Below are positions 53,987 through 63,449 of a DNA stretch of 64,000 bases, piece after piece. The notes beneath the pieces are model-generated. The model worked only from the letters and a program-made list of their open reading frames with translations. It had not been told where the DNA came from and searched no databases. Origin of the DNA: Streptomyces sp. JH34 (GTDB taxonomy: Bacteria > Actinomycetota > Actinomycetes > Streptomycetales > Streptomycetaceae); NCBI RefSeq assembly GCF_029428875.1, contig NZ_JAJSOO010000001.1, positions 5,862,501 through 5,926,500 of the forward strand. The letters are read 5' to 3'. Every line of letters starts with the position of its first letter. Within the stretch, counting starts at the first letter, position 1. The position numbers were made by a program, and so were the translations under genes.

Positions 53987-54925
53987 TCACCTGATCTCGG
54001 GCGGCGAGATCTGCGAGCTCCGGATGGCCGACTCGGAGGTGCCCCACTTCTTCAGGATGCGGTCGTAGGTGCCGTCCGCCTTGAGGGCGTCGACCGCCGC
54101 CCGGAAGGCCGGCGCCAGGGGGGTCCCCTTCTTGAACGCGAAGCCGACGTCGAGCCTCTTGTACTCGTTGAGGAAGCGCAGCCCCTCCTGCTGGGCCACG
54201 GCGTACCGCAGTCCGTTGATCGTGGACATCAGCACGTCGCTGCGGCCCTGCCGGAGCGAGATCCAGACCGCGGCCTGATCGGCGTACGTCTTGACCTCGT
54301 ACGGCTTCTCGCCGGCGTCCGCGCACCGGTGCCTGTTCTCCTCCAGGGTCGCCTCGAACGTGGTGCCGGCGCCGGTGCCGACGGTCAGCCCGCAGAGCTG
54401 GGTGAGGTCGGTGACCTTCTGCAGATCGCTGTCCTCGCGGACGGCGAACCCCTGCCCGTCGTTGATGTACGTGACGAAGTCGATCGTCCTGCGGCGTTCC
54501 TCCGTCACTCCGAAGTTGCCGGTGCCCAGGTCGTACTTGCCGCTGCCGAGGGCCGGCAGGATCGCCTCGAAGGAGGCGACCTCACGCTTCAGCTTCAGCC
54601 CGAGCTTCCTGGCCACGGCGTCCGCGAAGTCGATGTCGGCGCCCGCGAGGGTCTTTCCGTCCTCCTGGTAGAACGCCCCGGGCGGGGCGCCGACGCTGGA
54701 CGCGAGGGACAGGGTGCCCGCGGTGCGCACCTTCTCGGGCAGCAGCTTCGCCGCGGCGTCGTCCCGCTTCACCGACGAGACCACGTCGGTCGTCGGGGTC
54801 TTTCCCCTGACGGCGGTTCCGGCGCCGGCCGGTGCGGCGGCGGGGTCACCCGATCCGCAGGCGGTGAGCGAGAGGGCGGCCACGGTGATCAGCGCGAAGG
54901 CAGCGGTCTGCCGGGTTCGGGGCAT
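53987..54925 (-). CDS. Amino-acid ABC transporter substrate-binding lipoprotein
   Basis: The 312-residue product has a lipoprotein signal with lipobox LTAC (Cys23) and is a type II periplasmic-binding protein (SBP_bac_3): ASSVGAPPGAFYQEDGKTLAGADIDFADAVARKLG, GVTEERRRTIDF and the C-terminal RILKKWG. It would bind polar amino acids or a related zwitterion. It is divergent from the permease at 55374, sharing the 450-nt gap. It is the only intact binding protein for this transporter locus. Confidence 0.9.
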   Translation of the reverse strand: MPRTRQTAAFALITVAALSLTACGSGDPAAAPAGAGTAVRGKTPTTDVVSSVKRDDAAAKLLPEKVRTAGTLSLASSVGAPPGAFYQEDGKTLAGADIDFADAVARKLGLKLKREVASFEAILPALGSGKYDLGTGNFGVTEERRRTIDFVTYINDGQGFAVREDSDLQKVTDLTQLCGLTVGTGAGTTFEATLEENRHRCADAGEKPYEVKTYADQAAVWISLRQGRSDVLMSTINGLRYAVAQQEGLRFLNEYKRLDVGFAFKKGTPLAPAFRAAVDALKADGTYDRILKKWGTSESAIRSSQISPPEIR

Positions 54926-55373
54926 GGCGGATTCTTCTCCGGTTCGTCGACCGCGCTCCGGTGCCTGGGCGGCGCGGAACGTCGGGGCGGGAGATCAGCG
55001 GTACGAGGGGAGGGCGGAGCGATGTCGTGTGCGTGAAGGAACGCGGGGGAGTCCGCTCGAACGCCCGGGGCGTGAGCGGGGAGAAGGACGACGCAGGGGG
55101 GTCAGCTCAACAGGAACAGGACCACACACGACCGAAGTCGATGTGGGAGCGGGTGACCAGCCACAGCTGCGGATACATGGCCCAAGTGGAACAGGCATCC
55201 GGTTGCGCGTCAACCGAGGTGAGACGTACAGCTCACACTGTGGACAGGGTTGACAACAGCCCGTGGGTGCCGCTTTTCTCGGAGGCGGACCGGCGCTGAG
55301 GGGCCCGGTCCATGTCGTCTCTCGCGTTGAAGGCACGCCCCGTGTTCGATCTCTGCATCCACGGAGCCTTCGC
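54926..55373. other. Divergent intergenic region, SBP / permease
   Basis: About 450 nt without a gene. A TTGACA at 55250-55255 lies in a lower-GC patch (ACAGCTCACACTGTGGACAGG) and may be a -35 for one direction, but no convincing -10 follows. GGAG precedes the permease ATG and GGAGAAG precedes the SBP ATG. Confidence 0.45.
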
Positions 55374-56240
55374 ATGTCCGCGCAGACAGAAACCCATGCC
55401 CCGTCACTTCCCGTCCCGCCGGGCGCAGATGCCGGGGCGACAACTCTCCGCGTCGTCCCCGCACGCCGGACCGGCCAGTGGGCGGCCGCTGCCGTCGTCC
55501 TGCTCCTCCTCGCGGGGGCCCTGGTCTCCGTCGTACGCAACGACGCCTTCCAGTGGGACGTCGTCGGCGCGTACCTCACGACCGACTCCGTGCTGCGGGG
55601 CCTCGGCCTCACCCTGTGGCTCACCGGCCTCGTCATGGTGCTCGGCTTCGCCCTCGGCACCCTGCTCGCGGTCCTCAGGCTCTCCGGCAACCGCGTACTC
55701 CAGGCGGTGAGCTGGGGCTACATCTGGCTGTTCCGGTCCACCCCGATCCTGGTCCAACTGCTCTTCTGGTTCAACATCGGCGCGCTCTACCCGCAGATCC
55801 TCGGCGTCAGCACCGTCGACCTCCTCGGCCCGGTCACCGTCGCCGTCATAGGACTCACGCTCCACGAGGCCGCGTACGCCGCCGAAGTGGTCCGCGGCGG
55901 CATCCTCTCCGTCGAACGCGGCCAGCTGGAGGCCGCTCTGTCGCTCGGCCTCGGGCCCTGGCGCCGGCTCCGGCGGATCGTGCTGCCCCAGGCCATGCGC
56001 TCCATCGTCCCGCCCGCGGGGAACATGCTGATCGGGACCCTGAAGGGCACCTCGATCGTCAGCATCATCGCCGTGCAGGACCTGCTGTACTCCGTGCAGC
56101 TCGTCTACCACCGCACCTACGAGGTCATCCCACTGCTGCTGGTCGCCACCCTCTGGTACGTGGCCGTCACCTCCTTGCTTTCCATCGGCCAGTACTACGT
56201 CGAACGCCACTACGCGCGCGGCACGGCGGGCACACGATGA
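55374..56240 (+). CDS. Polar amino-acid ABC transporter permease
   Basis: The 288-residue protein is a HisM/GlnP-type permease: GLGLTLWLTGLVMVLGFALGTLLAV, WLFRSTPILVQLLFWFN, the EAA loop (HEAAYAAEVVRGGILSVERGQLEAALSLG) and a conserved C-terminus. About six membrane helices. ATG 55374 with GGAG upstream. It overlaps the flavoprotein gene by 4 nt. Confidence 0.92.
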   Translation: MSAQTETHAPSLPVPPGADAGATTLRVVPARRTGQWAAAAVVLLLLAGALVSVVRNDAFQWDVVGAYLTTDSVLRGLGLTLWLTGLVMVLGFALGTLLAVLRLSGNRVLQAVSWGYIWLFRSTPILVQLLFWFNIGALYPQILGVSTVDLLGPVTVAVIGLTLHEAAYAAEVVRGGILSVERGQLEAALSLGLGPWRRLRRIVLPQAMRSIVPPAGNMLIGTLKGTSIVSIIAVQDLLYSVQLVYHRTYEVIPLLLVATLWYVAVTSLLSIGQYYVERHYARGTAGTR

Positions 56241-58078
56241 CCGGCGCACCGGCGCTCGTCGTCATCGGCGGCGGACCACGCGGCACCGGAGTCGTCGAAC
56301 GCATAGCCGCCAACGCCGCCGAGCTGTACGGCGGCCAGCCCCTGGACATCCACCTCGTCGACCCGTACCCGCCCGGCGGCGGCCGGATCTGGCGACAGGA
56401 CCAGTCCCCGCTGCTCTGGATGAACTCCATGGCCGAGGACGTCACCATGTTCACCGACGACACCGTCCTGATGGACGGCCCGGTGCGCGAGGGTCCCGCC
56501 CTCCACACCTGGGCCGACGACGTCCGCGAGGGACGGACCGCCGTCGACGCCGACCCCGCGGTCCTGCGGGAGATACACCGGCTCGGCCCACAGGACTTCC
56601 CCAGCCGCCGGCTGCAGAGCGCCTACCTGCGGTGGGTGTACCAGCAAGCGGTCGCCGCACTGCCGCCCGGCATCACCGTGCACGAACACACCGGCCGCGC
56701 GCTGCGGGTGTCCGGCCCCCGCTGCGGCCGGCAGCGTGTCCGGCTCCAGGGACGCGCCGAGCCGCTCGACGCCGACCTCGTCGTCCTCACCGTCGGGCAC
56801 CTCGACGCCGAGCCGGACGCCGGACAGCGGGAGCTGTCCGCCTTCGCCGCTCGTCACGGACTGGTCCACCTGCCGCCCGGCTTCACGGCCGACACCGACC
56901 TCTCCGCCCTGCCCGCGGGGCAGCCCGTCCTCGTACGCGGCTTCGGCCTCGCCTTCATCGACCTGATGGTGCTGCTCACCGAAGGGCGCGGCGGACGGTA
57001 CGAGAACGGGGCCTACGTCCCGTCCGGCAGGGAGCCCGTCCTGTACGTCGGTTCGAGACGGGGCGTCCCGTACCACTCCAAGATCGGCTACCCCTGGCAG
57101 GGTGAACGGCCCACGCTGCCGCACCACTTCGGCGCCGAGCAGGTGGCGGAGCTCGTCGGCCGCCCCGGCCCCGTGGACTTCCGGCACGATGTGTGGCCGC
57201 TGATCGCCAAGGAACTGGGCCACGCCCACTACCACCGGCTCTTCACCGCCCACCCCGGGCGCACCGCCATGGACCGGGGGGACTTCGAGGAGAGGTACGC
57301 CGTCGCGGAGCCCGGCAGCGCCGAGCTCGCCGCCCTCGTCGCCTCGGCCGTCCCCGACCCCGCCGACCGGCTCGACCTCGACGCCCTCGACCGGCCCCTC
57401 GACGGAGTGCGCCACGACTCGTACGACGCGCTGCAGGACGCGCTGCGCGCCCACGTCACCGCCGACCTGGAGCGCCGGCACGACTCCCGGCACAGTCCGG
57501 ACCTCGCCGTGTTCCTCGGACTCCTCTCCGTCTACGGGCAGTTGGCCGGGCTCGGCGACACCGGTGAACGGTGGCACGGCTTCTTCAGCTACCTCGCCTC
57601 CGGGCCGCCCGGCCCCCGACTGCGCCAGCTCCTCGCCCTCTCGCAGGCCGGCGTCGTCCGCTTCCTCGGCGCGGACATGACCGTGGAGGCCGACGAGGAA
57701 CACGGTGTCTTCCGCGCCCGCAGCGCCACCCTGCCCGGCGCGTACACCGAAGCCCGCGCCCTGGTCGAGGCCCGGCTGCCCGACCCCTCGCTGCGCACGA
57801 CCCGCAGCGCGCTGCTGAGCGCGTTGTACGAGGAAGGCGCCGCCGGCACCGGCACGGGCCTGCTCTCCGTCGACCCCGCAGACGGCCGGATCCTCGACCG
57901 GGACGGCCGTCCCCACCCGCGCCGCTTCGCCCTCGGCCCTTCCACCACCGCCCGCTCCGGCGGTGCCTTCACCCGGCCGCGCACCGGCGGGCCGGCGTTC
58001 CGGCAGAACGACGCCACCGCCCGGACGGCGCTCGCGTTCCTGCGCGACCTCTCCTGTCGGGACCACCCCACCGCCTGA
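56237..58078 (+). CDS. FAD/NAD(P)-binding protein (NAD_binding_9 type)
   Basis: A 613-residue flavoprotein-like sequence. The N-terminal dinucleotide loop VVIGGGPRGTGVVERIA (residues 8-24) and LDIHLVDPYPPGGGRIWR match the family, and the C-terminal part has no second enzyme motif that I recognise. Relatives sit with amino-acid transporters and flavin monooxygenases. ATG 56237 overlaps the permease stop. It might be a hydroxylase or amine-oxidising enzyme; I give no substrate. Confidence 0.82.
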   Translation: MTGAPALVVIGGGPRGTGVVERIAANAAELYGGQPLDIHLVDPYPPGGGRIWRQDQSPLLWMNSMAEDVTMFTDDTVLMDGPVREGPALHTWADDVREGRTAVDADPAVLREIHRLGPQDFPSRRLQSAYLRWVYQQAVAALPPGITVHEHTGRALRVSGPRCGRQRVRLQGRAEPLDADLVVLTVGHLDAEPDAGQRELSAFAARHGLVHLPPGFTADTDLSALPAGQPVLVRGFGLAFIDLMVLLTEGRGGRYENGAYVPSGREPVLYVGSRRGVPYHSKIGYPWQGERPTLPHHFGAEQVAELVGRPGPVDFRHDVWPLIAKELGHAHYHRLFTAHPGRTAMDRGDFEERYAVAEPGSAELAALVASAVPDPADRLDLDALDRPLDGVRHDSYDALQDALRAHVTADLERRHDSRHSPDLAVFLGLLSVYGQLAGLGDTGERWHGFFSYLASGPPGPRLRQLLALSQAGVVRFLGADMTVEADEEHGVFRARSATLPGAYTEARALVEARLPDPSLRTTRSALLSALYEEGAAGTGTGLLSVDPADGRILDRDGRPHPRRFALGPSTTARSGGAFTRPRTGGPAFRQNDATARTALAFLRDLSCRDHPTA

Positions 58079-58124
58079 GCCCGGCCCCCCTTCCGTCCCT
58101 CCTCGCCGCAGAAGGAACCTCGAC

Positions 58125-58397
58125 GTGTCGCTGACCAGCGATCCACCCGTCCGCCCACCGGCCGTGCCCGACGTCGCCGGAGAGCCGGCCGCCGACGACT
58201 ACGCGGCCCTGAAGGTCGTCCCACGGCTGAGGCAGCTGCGGCAGCTCTTCCACCAGGTCCGGGTCGTCCACGGACGCAACGGCCGGGTGGTGCCCCCGCT
58301 CATGGTGGCCACCGTCTGGTACGTCCTCCTGACCGCCGTGCTCTCCGTCCTCCAGCACTACGTCGAACGCCACTACGCCAAGGGGGCCGTGCGATGA
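58125..58397 (+). pseudogene. Amino-acid permease remnant, internal deletion
   Basis: An open 90-residue frame keeps the two ends of a HisM-type permease but lacks most of the middle. The tail [33 protein letters not shown] matches the C-terminus of the intact permease at 55374 (VIPLLLVATLWYVAVTSLLS...). The N-terminal ~40 residues are linker. About 200 codons, carrying the first five helices and the EAA loop, are missing in frame. It has a good ribosome site (GAAGGAA before GTG 58125) and overlaps the ATPase gene. Confidence 0.8.
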
Positions 58398-59185
58398 GCG
58401 CACCCACCGAAGAAGCAAGCGGATCCGAGGCCATGGTCGAGATCCGGTCCGTGCACAAGAGCTTCGGCGCCGTCGAGGTGCTCTGCGGCATCGACCTGTC
58501 CGTACGCGCCGGGGAGGTGACCGTCGTCCTCGGCCCGTCGGGGTCGGGGAAGTCCACTCTGCTGCGCACCATCAACCACCTGGAGAAGGTCGACCAGGGC
58601 TGGATCAGCGTCGACGGAGCCCTGGTGGGCTACCGGAGGTCCGGCGACAAGCTTTACGAACTGCGTGAACGCGAGGTCCTGCGCCGGCGCACCCGGATCG
58701 GTTTCGTCTTCCAGAACTTCAACCTCTTCCCGCACCTCACCGTGCTGGAGAACATCATCGAGGCCCCGGTCGCCGCACTCGGCCGCCCCCGCAAGGACGC
58801 CGTCGCCGCGGCGGAGAGGCTCCTGAGCCGCGTCGGGCTCGCCGACAAGGCCGGTGCCTACCCCAAGCAGCTCTCCGGAGGCCAGCAGCAGCGCGTCGCG
58901 ATCGCCCGCGCCCTCGCCCTGGAACCCAGGCTGCTGCTCTTCGACGAGCCGACGTCGGCGCTCGACCCCGAGCTCGTCGGCGAGGTACTCGACGTCATCA
59001 AGGACCTGGCCCACGGGGGCGCCACGATGATCGTCGTCACGCACGAGATCGGCTTCGCCCGCGAGGTCGCCGACACCGTCGTCTTCATGGACGAGGGGCG
59101 GATCGTCGAACAGGGACCGCCCGCCGACGTACTCGACCGTCCGGTCCGGGAGCGCACCCGCGCCTTCCTCTCCAAGGTCCTCTGA
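58394..59185 (+). CDS. Amino-acid ABC transporter ATPase
   Basis: A 263-residue GlnQ/HisP-type ATPase: Walker [11 protein letters not shown]-loop [16 protein letters not shown], signature LSGGQQQR, Walker B LLLFDEPT and the switch His in [17 protein letters not shown] 58394 overlaps the permease remnant by 4 nt. With the intact permease at 55374 and the lipoprotein at 53987 it could still make a full transporter. Confidence 0.93.
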   Translation: MSAPTEEASGSEAMVEIRSVHKSFGAVEVLCGIDLSVRAGEVTVVLGPSGSGKSTLLRTINHLEKVDQGWISVDGALVGYRRSGDKLYELREREVLRRRTRIGFVFQNFNLFPHLTVLENIIEAPVAALGRPRKDAVAAAERLLSRVGLADKAGAYPKQLSGGQQQRVAIARALALEPRLLLFDEPTSALDPELVGEVLDVIKDLAHGGATMIVVTHEIGFAREVADTVVFMDEGRIVEQGPPADVLDRPVRERTRAFLSKVL

Positions 59186-59214
59186 ACGTGTCCCCGCAGT
59201 CGAGGAGCAGCCAT

Positions 59215-59952
59215 ATGCCCGTCCGACGCACCCTCACCGCAGCCCTCGCCACCCTCACCGCCGCCGGCACACAGGACGTGATCCGCCCCGAGGGCCGTAA
59301 GGACACGCGAATCAACATCGGCCCAGACCAGAACCGGATCAGAGGAAAGAAGGTGGAGACCATCGCGGCCCAGGTCCCCGCCGCCGTAAGCGAACGCGGC
59401 ACGCTCCGGCTGGGCGCGAGCGCCGACGCCTCGCCACCGCTCGGCTTCTACGCGACCGACGACCGGATCCGGATCGGGAGCGAGACCGACCTCGTCACGC
59501 TGATCGTTGACACGCCGGGACTGATGCCCGAGTTCGAGCAGGTCTCCTGGGAGAACCTCTTCGGCGGCGTCGACAACTCGAAGTCCGACGGGGTCCTGTC
59601 CGACGTCACCGTGACCGAGGAGCGCAAGGAGAAGTACGACGTCGCGACGTACCGGCTCGACAACACCGCCTTCGAGGCCAGGAAGGGGTCCGGCTGGAAG
59701 GTGAGGGGCCCCGCCGACGTGGCGGGGAAGACCGTCTCCGTCGCCTCCGGCGCCGGTGACGGCCTCCAGGGGAAGATCGCCGCCACCACGAAGAGGGGCA
59801 GCGGTCCCGCGGAGGCGTACGGCGCCGCGATCGACCACATCATCCAGGACGGCTCGTACGCCGAGGTGCTGAAGCGGCGCTGGGGCCTGTCCGACGAGGC
59901 GGTCGAGAAGTCGGAGATCAACCCGCCCGGCCTGCCCAAGACCGAGAACTGA
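59215..59952 (+). pseudogene. Amino-acid binding-protein remnant, in-frame deletions
   Basis: A 245-residue frame from ATG 59215 (GAGGAGC upstream) resembles the SBP_bac_3 fold: RGTLRLGASADASPPLGFYATDD, TVTEERKEKYDVATYR and the C-terminal LSDEAVEKSEINPPGLPKT. The lipobox Cys is absent (AALATLTAAGTQ) and the segment between SVASG and KIAATTKRGSG has lost about 65 residues that the intact protein at 53987 has at that place (GTGAGTTF ... RLDVGFAFKKG). The ligand cleft is probably broken. Confidence 0.75.
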
Positions 59953-59967
59953 CCCGAGAGGTTCCGC

Positions 59968-61044
59968 ATGCCCGCCACCAGGCCACTCCACCTCGCCGCC
60001 GAGATCGGCGGCCCGCCACGCTACGACGCGGGCTCCCACGTCGCGCTGGCCCGCCTCGCCGAAGGAGGAGCGCTCGACTTCGTCACCCTGAACGACTCCT
60101 TCGCACGCCCCGGCCCCGACGCGCTCGCCGTGCTGGCCCGTGTCGCACCCGCCACCACCCGGATCGGCCTCGTGCCGACCGTCACCACCACCCACACCGA
60201 GCCCTTCCACGTCTCCTCCGCCGTCGCCACCCTCGACTGGGTCAGCAAGGGCCGGGCCGGCTGGCAGGCCGACGTCTCGACGACCGAGGCCGAGGCCCGG
60301 CTGTTCGGCCGCCGCCCCGCAGCCCCCGTCTCCGCGCTGTGGCAGGAGGCCGGGGAGGTCGCCGACGCCGGAGCGCGGCTGTGGGACAGCTGGGAGGACG
60401 GCGCGGAGATCCGGGACGTGGCCACCGGCCGCTTCATCGACCGCGACAAGCTCCACTACGTCGACTTCGAGGGCAGCACCTTCTCCGTCCGCGGCCCGGC
60501 CATCGTGCCCCGGCCGCCGCAGGGCAGGCCCGTCACCGTCATCGACGCCACGAGCGGCCCGGCCCGGGAGCCCGCCGCACGGCACGCCGACGTCGTCCAC
60601 GTCCGGGCCACCTCACCGGAGCAGGCCGCCGCGCTCCGCGACGAACTGCGCCGCTCCGCCGCGGCCCACGGCCGGGACCCCGACGGCCTGCGGGTCCTGG
60701 CCGCCCTCACCGTCGACCTGGGTGACGCCGAGACCTCACCCGAACCCGGACTCGTGAGCGGGCCGCAACTCGCGGGGCGGGGAACCTACTTCCGCGGCGG
60801 CCCGGTGGACCTCGCCGAACTCATCACCCAGTGGCACCGGGGCGGGGCCGTGGACGGCTTCCACCTCACCCCCATCACTCCGCAGCGCGACCTGGAGAGG
60901 ATCGTCAACGGGACCGTGGCGCTGCTCCAGCACCGCAGCCTGTTCCGCACCTTCTACCCGGGCGGCACACTCCGTGAGCACCTCGGCCTCGGCCGCCCCG
61001 CCAACCGCTACACGCTCACGAGCACCTCAGGTGGGACGTCATGA
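59968..61044 (+). CDS. Luciferase-like (LLM) flavin monooxygenase 1
   Basis: The 358-residue protein is of the bacterial luciferase-like class: HLAAEIGGPPRYDAGSHVALARLAEGGALDFVTLND, VTTTHTEPFHVSSAVATLDWVSKGRAGWQ and HLTPITPQRDLERIV. Such enzymes use FMNH2 and oxygen on sulfonates, sulfides or aromatic amines. ATG 59968 with GAGAGG upstream; it overlaps LLM2 by 4 nt. Confidence 0.88.
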   Translation: MPATRPLHLAAEIGGPPRYDAGSHVALARLAEGGALDFVTLNDSFARPGPDALAVLARVAPATTRIGLVPTVTTTHTEPFHVSSAVATLDWVSKGRAGWQADVSTTEAEARLFGRRPAAPVSALWQEAGEVADAGARLWDSWEDGAEIRDVATGRFIDRDKLHYVDFEGSTFSVRGPAIVPRPPQGRPVTVIDATSGPAREPAARHADVVHVRATSPEQAAALRDELRRSAAAHGRDPDGLRVLAALTVDLGDAETSPEPGLVSGPQLAGRGTYFRGGPVDLAELITQWHRGGAVDGFHLTPITPQRDLERIVNGTVALLQHRSLFRTFYPGGTLREHLGLGRPANRYTLTSTSGGTS

Positions 61045-62369
61045 AGCAGATGCACCTCGCCGCCCACTTCCCGGGCGTCAACAACACCACCGTCTGGGCC
61101 GATCCCCGCTCGCGGAGCCAGATCGAGTTCAGTTCCTTCGAACACCTGGCCAGGACCGCGGAGCGGGGCAGGTTCGACTTCTTCTTCCTCGCCGAGGGGC
61201 TGCGGCTGCGTGAGCACGACGGCCGCATCCACGACCTCGACGTGGTGGGCCGTCCCGAGTCCCTCACCGTCCTCAACGCCCTGGCGGCCGTCACCGAACG
61301 CCTCGGGCTCGCCGCCACGGTCAACGCGACCTTCAACGAACCGTACGAACTCGCCCGCCGCCTCGCCACGCTCGACCACCTCAGCGCGGGCCGCGCCGCG
61401 TGGAACGTGGTGACCTCTTCGGACGCCTTCACCGGTGAGAACTTCCGCCGCGGCGGCTACCTCGACCGTGCCGACCTCCCCCGAGCTCTCGGCTCCGCTC
61501 GACCAGGGGGGACCCCCTACACCCGCGCGGCCGAGTTCGTCTCCACCGCACGTGAGCTGTGGGACTCCTGGACCCCCGACGGCACCTCCCGTCCGTTCGC
61601 GCACTCCGGGCAGCACTTCGAGATCTCCGGGGAGTTCACCGTCCCCCGCCCGCCCCAGGGCCACCCGGTCGTCATCCAGGCCGGGGACTCCGACGAGGGC
61701 CGCGAGTTCGCGGCGTCCACGGCCGACGTCGTCTTCACCCGGCACGGGACCCTGGAGGCGGGTCGGACCTTCTACGCCGACGTCAAGGGACGCCTCGCGA
61801 CGTACGGCAGGCAGCCGGGGGACCTCAAGATCATGCCCGGGGTCACCGTCGTCCTGGGCGACACGGACGCGGAGGCACAGCGGAACGCCGCCGCGATCCG
61901 CCGGCAGCAGGTCTCCCCGCAGAACGCGATCCTCGCCCTCGAACAGGTCTGGGGGCGCGACCTCTCCTCGTACGACCCCGACGGGCCGCTCCCCTCCGTC
62001 GACCCCGACCCCGGCTCGAATCTGGTCCAGGGCCGGGTCCGGGTCGCGGACCCGTCGGCCGTGGCCGCGAAATGGCGGGAGCTCTCCGAGGCCAAGGGAC
62101 TGTCCATCCGTCAGACGGTCATCGAGTCGACGGCACGGCAGTCCTTCATCGGCTCCCCCGAGACGGTGGCCGGGGAACTGGAGAAGTTCGTCGCCGAGGG
62201 CGCGGCCGACGGCTTCATCCTCGTACCGCACCTCACCCCGGTCGGCCTCGACGACTTCGTCGACCGGGTCGTCCCGCTCCTCCAGGAACGCGGATCCTTC
62301 CGCTCGGAATACGCCGGCTCCACGCTGAGGTCGCACCTCGGCCTGGCCGAGCCGGTATGGAAGGGTTGA
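61041..62369 (+). CDS. Luciferase-like (LLM, NtaA/SnaA type) flavin monooxygenase 2
   Basis: A 442-residue NtaA/SnaA/DszA-type monooxygenase: LAAHFPGVNNTTVWADPRSRSQIEFSSFEHLARTAERGRFDFFFLAEG, LDHLSAGRAAWNVVTSSDAF, PRPPQGHPVVIQAGDSDEGREFAA. The usual ENFRRGGYLDRADxYTRAAEFV motif is interrupted by a 14-residue in-frame insertion (LPRALGSARPGGTP, 61476-61517). ATG 61041 overlaps LLM1. Substrate unknown; the setting suggests organosulfur or amine compounds. Confidence 0.9.
   Translation: MKQMHLAAHFPGVNNTTVWADPRSRSQIEFSSFEHLARTAERGRFDFFFLAEGLRLREHDGRIHDLDVVGRPESLTVLNALAAVTERLGLAATVNATFNEPYELARRLATLDHLSAGRAAWNVVTSSDAFTGENFRRGGYLDRADLPRALGSARPGGTPYTRAAEFVSTARELWDSWTPDGTSRPFAHSGQHFEISGEFTVPRPPQGHPVVIQAGDSDEGREFAASTADVVFTRHGTLEAGRTFYADVKGRLATYGRQPGDLKIMPGVTVVLGDTDAEAQRNAAAIRRQQVSPQNAILALEQVWGRDLSSYDPDGPLPSVDPDPGSNLVQGRVRVADPSAVAAKWRELSEAKGLSIRQTVIESTARQSFIGSPETVAGELEKFVAEGAADGFILVPHLTPVGLDDFVDRVVPLLQERGSFRSEYAGSTLRSHLGLAEPVWKG
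61476..61517 (+). repeat. Small repeat-like in-frame insertion
   Basis: A 42-nt stretch starting CTCCCCCGAGCTCTCGGCTC and ending GACCAGGGGGGACCCCC sits inside the LLM2 reading frame. It has GC-rich, palindrome-like ends (CCCCC / GGGGG) and resembles short interspersed repeats I remember as common in Streptomyces intergenic DNA. Here its length keeps the frame, adding 14 residues. Confidence 0.6.
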
Positions 62370-62373
62370 CCGC

Positions 62374-63180
62374 ATGAGCACGGACGCACAGCAGGACAGC
62401 GAGGAGTTCCACGCCTGGCAGCGCTGGCACGAGGGGCGCATCGTCGCCGTCGCCGCGCCGCACGGCCCCCTCTCCCTCACCGGCACCCACTGGCTCGCGG
62501 ACCACCCGGAGGGGCGAATTCCGGCCGTACCCGGGCTCTGGCGCGAGGAGGGTGACGAGGTGGTGCTCGTCGCCACCCCCGATGACGGGCTCACCGTCGA
62601 CACGAAGCCGCTGGACGGAGAGGTCCGTCTGGGTGCCGACCGGGGCCCCATCGACGCGTCCAGGGTGGCCCAGGGCGAGCGCCGGCTGGTCGTGCTGAGC
62701 CGTGAAGGCCTCTGGGCGGTGCGGGACTTCGACCCGCAGTCCCCGGCCCGCCAGGCGTTCCGGACCATCGACGCCACCCCGTACGACCCCGAGTGGTCGC
62801 TGGACGGCACCTTCCGGCCGTACGACTCCGACCGGAACGTCCGCGTCGAGAACGCGGACGGGCGTGAGCGGGGGCTGGGGCTGTCAGGCGAGATCGCCTT
62901 CACGGTGGACGGCGCCGGGCACACCCTCCAGGTGGCGGTCGAGCCCGACGGTTCGCTCTGGGCCGTCTTCGCCGACACCACCAGCGGGAACAGCAGCTAC
63001 CGCTTCCGTTTCCTGCGGCCCCCGGCACCGGACGCGGACGGCCGGGTGCGGGTCGACTTCAACCGCGCGCTGCTGCCGCCGTGCGCCTTCGCCGACCACT
63101 TCATCTGCCCCTTCCCGCCGCCCGGCAACACCCTCACGGTGGCCGTGCCCGCGGGGGAGCGGAACCGCATCGACGGCTGA
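62374..63180 (+). CDS. DUF1684 family protein
   Basis: The 268-residue protein shows DUF1684 features: [24 protein letters not shown] near the N-terminus and the C-terminal [35 protein letters not shown]. No signal peptide. Function is unknown; the family is widespread. ATG 62374 lies 5 nt after the LLM2 stop, so it closes the operon. Confidence 0.85.
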   Translation: MSTDAQQDSEEFHAWQRWHEGRIVAVAAPHGPLSLTGTHWLADHPEGRIPAVPGLWREEGDEVVLVATPDDGLTVDTKPLDGEVRLGADRGPIDASRVAQGERRLVVLSREGLWAVRDFDPQSPARQAFRTIDATPYDPEWSLDGTFRPYDSDRNVRVENADGRERGLGLSGEIAFTVDGAGHTLQVAVEPDGSLWAVFADTTSGNSSYRFRFLRPPAPDADGRVRVDFNRALLPPCAFADHFICPFPPPGNTLTVAVPAGERNRIDG

Positions 63181-63212
63181 TCCGTCCCACCCGGGACGAG
63201 AAGGCCGACCCC

Positions 63213-63248
63213 ACCGGCCCCTGCGGCCACAGAGCTGCCGGGGCCGGT
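63213..63248 (+). terminator. Operon terminator hairpin
   Basis: ACCGGCCCC (63213-63221) pairs perfectly with GGGGCCGGT (63240-63248) around an inner GGC/GCC stem, 33 nt after the DUF1684 stop. It probably ends the transporter-monooxygenase operon and separates it from the protease gene. Confidence 0.7.
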
Positions 63249-63449
63249 TCAGGCGTGCGCCGAAGCGGCCGAAAACACACCCTTGCGTGGCACATTGACG
63301 CCCCTCAATACTCCCGAGCAGCGCCCGTCAGGAGCACGACGCCTCCGGAATCCGCAGTCCTCCGGAGCGCGGTCACGCCCCTGGCCGCGCCTCACGGGTC
63401 CGGCCACCCCACAGGCGGGGCCCCCGATTCCCCTCGGGAGGAACGAGAA

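Noticed and set aside
57963-58124. In-frame N-terminal extension of the permease remnant into the flavoprotein gene
   Set aside because: The ribosome site GAAGGAA precedes GTG 58125, and the upstream part is out of frame with the real flavoprotein coding.
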